DNA of 7,508 nt from Clostridiales bacterium (GTDB lineage: Bacteria > Bacillota > Clostridia > Christensenellales > Aristaeellaceae), in the NCBI GenBank assembly GCA_019409045.1, contig DXVG01000084.1, positions 1 through 7,508 on the forward strand, in the 5' to 3' direction. Under the pieces are notes generated by a model. It worked only from the letters and a program-made list of their open reading frames with translations. It was not told the DNA's origin and did not search any database. The position numbers were made by a program, and so were the translations under genes. This document shows positions 5,808 through 7,508 of this stretch, piece after piece. Numbering within the stretch: position 1 is the stretch's first letter; every line of letters starts with the position of its first letter.

Positions 5808-7508
5808 GCCCAATGAGAAAAGACGCGATTCTGCACCTGCCCATGTCCGAATACTGCCACGCGATCGGTGAAAAGCGCATCGTCTTTCGCCTGCGCGCCG
5901 CGCGCGGCGATCTGGCGGCCTGCACGCTTTATTATGGCGACACCGCCTGCCGCAAAACGCCCATAGACTTTTTCCCCGCGCCGATGCGCGTCGTCCAGCA
6001 GGACGAATGGCACGACTGGTGGGAGGTGGAGCTGGACAGCCCCTTCCACCGCCTGCACTATTATTTCGAACTCTTTGATGGACAGGAAACATGCCTGTTT
6101 TACGGCGACGTCTTCACGGACCACCTCGTGGACGACCGCTCGGAGTACTTCAAGCTGCCCTTTGACCACCGCGCCGACCGCGCCGTGGTGCCGGCGTGGA
6201 CGGTCGACGCCGTGGTGTACAACATCTTCCCTGACAGCTTTGCCACCGGCCATCGCTCCATCAGCGGCAGGCCCACGCGCGTGTGCGGCTGCGAGGGGCT
6301 GCGGGGCGGCACGCTGCGCGGCGTTCGGGAAAATCTCGATTACCTTGAACAGCTGGGCGTGAACTGCCTGTACCTGAACCCCATCTTCGTCGCCGGGGCC
6401 TATCACAAATACGACACGCTCGACTACTTTCACGTCGATCCGGCGCTGGGCACGGACGACGACCTGCGCGCGCTGGTGGAGGCCTGCCATGCCCGCGACA
6501 TGCGCGTGATGCTCGACGGCGTGTTCAACCACTGTTCGTGGCGCTTTTTCGCCTTTGAGGACGTCGTGCGCCGCGGCGCCGCCTCGCCGTACCGCGACTG
6601 GTTTTACCATCTGGAATTTCCCGTCGTGCGCCCGGAGAGCGGCGAGCCGATCCCCGGCTACGAGTGCTTTGGTTATGAGCGCACCATGCCCAAGTTCGAT
6701 ACCGCCAACGCGCAGGTGCGCGACTATCTCTGCCGCGTCGGGGAGCACTGGGTGCGCGCCTTTGACATCGACGGCTGGCGGCTGGACGTCGCCAGCGAGA
6801 TCGACGACGGCTTCTGGCGCGAGTTTCGCCGCCGCGTCAAGGCGGTCAAGCCCGATTGCCTGCTGGTGGGCGAAGTTTGGGAGACCGCCCGGCACTGGCT
6901 GAACGGCGATATGTTCGATTCGACGATGAACTACGACTTCCGCAAGCACGCCCGTCGCTTTTTCGCCGAGGAAAGCATCGACGCCCGCGCCTTTGCCGGC
7001 CGTTGCGGGGACATGCTGATGCGCTATCGCCAGCAGATGATCCCGGCGCAGCTCAACCTGCTCGACAGCCATGATGTCAGCCGCTTTTTGTCGCTGTGCG
7101 GGGGCGATGCGCGGCGCTACCGGCTGGCGGTACTCTTTCAGCTCACCTTCCCGGGCATGCCCTCGATCTTCTACGGCGACGAGCTGGGCGCGATGGGCGT
7201 TCGCGAGGAGGAATACCGCCGCGAAATGCCTTGGGCGGACGGCGATGCGGCGCTTTGGGACTTTTTCCGCCGTGCCATCGCGCTGCGGCGCGCGCACGCG
7301 GCCCTGCGCGGCGGCAGTTTCCGCGTTTTGCGCGCCGAATCCGGGGAGCGGTTGCTCGTCTATGCCCGGGAACACGGCGGGGAGCGGCTCACGGTTGCCA
7401 TCAACGCCGGAGAAGAAAGCGTCCAGCTGCCGGAAGCGCCTGCGAACGTCCTCTGGGGCGAGGGGCTCGAGGACGCGGCACTGGCGGCGTATTCCTTTGT
7501 CATGTATC
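5804..7508 (+). CDS. Cytoplasmic GH13 neopullulanase/cyclomaltodextrinase/maltogenic amylase with CBM34 domain (3' end cut by window)
   Basis: The ATG at 5804 overlaps the MalG stop (ATGA); an alternative ATG lies at 5813. The frame is open for 568 codons to the window edge. There is no signal peptide, so it acts inside the cell on imported maltodextrins or cyclodextrins. Residues 1 to about 125 match the CBM34 N-domain of this group. The GH13 barrel follows from VVYNIFPDSF (137-146), with HKYDTLDYF in domain B. Conserved regions: I, DGVFNH (238-243); V, MPKFDTAN (295-302), close to the MPKL/F-N-T-x-N signature of subfamily GH13_20; II, GWRLDVA with R326 and nucleophile D328; III, GEVW with acid/base E357; IV, DSHD with H423 and stabiliser D424. 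The full catalytic set is intact. Family members run to about 580-590 residues and the last residues resemble the usual C-terminal strand, so little is missing. Choosing among neopullulanase, cyclomaltodextrinase and maltogenic amylase is not possible from sequence alone. Confidence 0.92.
   Translation, partial: MSPMRKDAILHLPMSEYCHAIGEKRIVFRLRAARGDLAACTLYYGDTACRKTPIDFFPAPMRVVQQDEWHDWWEVELDSPFHRLHYYFELFDGQETCLFYGDVFTDHLVDDRSEYFKLPFDHRADRAVVPAWTVDAVVYNIFPDSFATGHRSISGRPTRVCGCEGLRGGTLRGVRENLDYLEQLGVNCLYLNPIFVAGAYHKYDTLDYFHVDPALGTDDDLRALVEACHARDMRVMLDGVFNHCSWRFFAFEDVVRRGAASPYRDWFYHLEFPVVRPESGEPIPGYECFGYERTMPKFDTANAQVRDYLCRVGEHWVRAFDIDGWRLDVASEIDDGFWREFRRRVKAVKPDCLLVGEVWETARHWLNGDMFDSTMNYDFRKHARRFFAEESIDARAFAGRCGDMLMRYRQQMIPAQLNLLDSHDVSRFLSLCGGDARRYRLAVLFQLTFPGMPSIFYGDELGAMGVREEEYRREMPWADGDAALWDFFRRAIALRRAHAALRGGSFRVLRAESGERLLVYAREHGGERLTVAINAGEESVQLPEAPANVLWGEGLEDAALAAYSFVMY

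Noticed and set aside
5639..7375. Long minus-strand open frame opposite the GH13 gene
   Set aside because: It is an antisense shadow of a well-supported enzyme with all its catalytic motifs. Its composition is typical of mirrored GC-rich codons.

Overview
The window looks like the chromosome of a Gram-positive Clostridia-type bacterium (Bacillota), probably an uncultured, fairly high-GC gut or anaerobic-digester lineage. The reasons are strong AGGAGG-type ribosome binding sites, a lipoprotein solute-binding protein, a maltodextrin ABC importer with no dedicated ATPase next to it, and an AAA-like/PD-(D/E)XK family common in anaerobic gut bacteria. This placement is inference from style; no marker gene is present.

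The window falls into two parts. The left part (1-1480) is accessory and degraded. On the minus strand a gene of unknown function starts at 611 with a good ribosome binding site and carries an in-frame TAA at 237-239, beyond which the same frame stays open to the window edge. After a short intergenic stretch with a GGGGACA direct repeat comes a plus-strand gene (893-1426). It has its own sigma-70-type promoter and a textbook terminator, and encodes only the N-terminal and C-terminal ends of a usually ~500-residue AAA-like ATPase/PD-(D/E)XK protein, apparently joined in frame by an internal deletion.

The right part (1481-7508) is a starch/maltodextrin utilisation operon. A cluster of overlapping palindromes (1649-1671) lies just upstream of a near-consensus extended -10 promoter (1681-1709). 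The genes, all on the plus strand, are: a secreted protein made only of three tandem CBM26-like starch-binding modules (1761-2744); a MalE-like lipoprotein (2802-4004); a MalF-like permease (4081-4965); a MalG-like permease (4962-5807); and a cytoplasmic CBM34 + GH13 enzyme of the neopullulanase/cyclomaltodextrinase/maltogenic amylase type (5804 to beyond the window end). The last three genes are coupled by 4-base start/stop overlaps.

Inferred working model: the CBM protein holds or concentrates alpha-glucan outside the cell, the lipoprotein captures maltodextrins, MalFG import them (energised by a shared MsmX/MalK-type ATPase encoded elsewhere), and the GH13 enzyme cleaves them in the cytoplasm. 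The most noteworthy items are the catalytic-domain-free CBM protein leading the operon, the miniaturised ATPase/nuclease gene, and the operator-like palindromes. I found no clearly new defence or mobile system.
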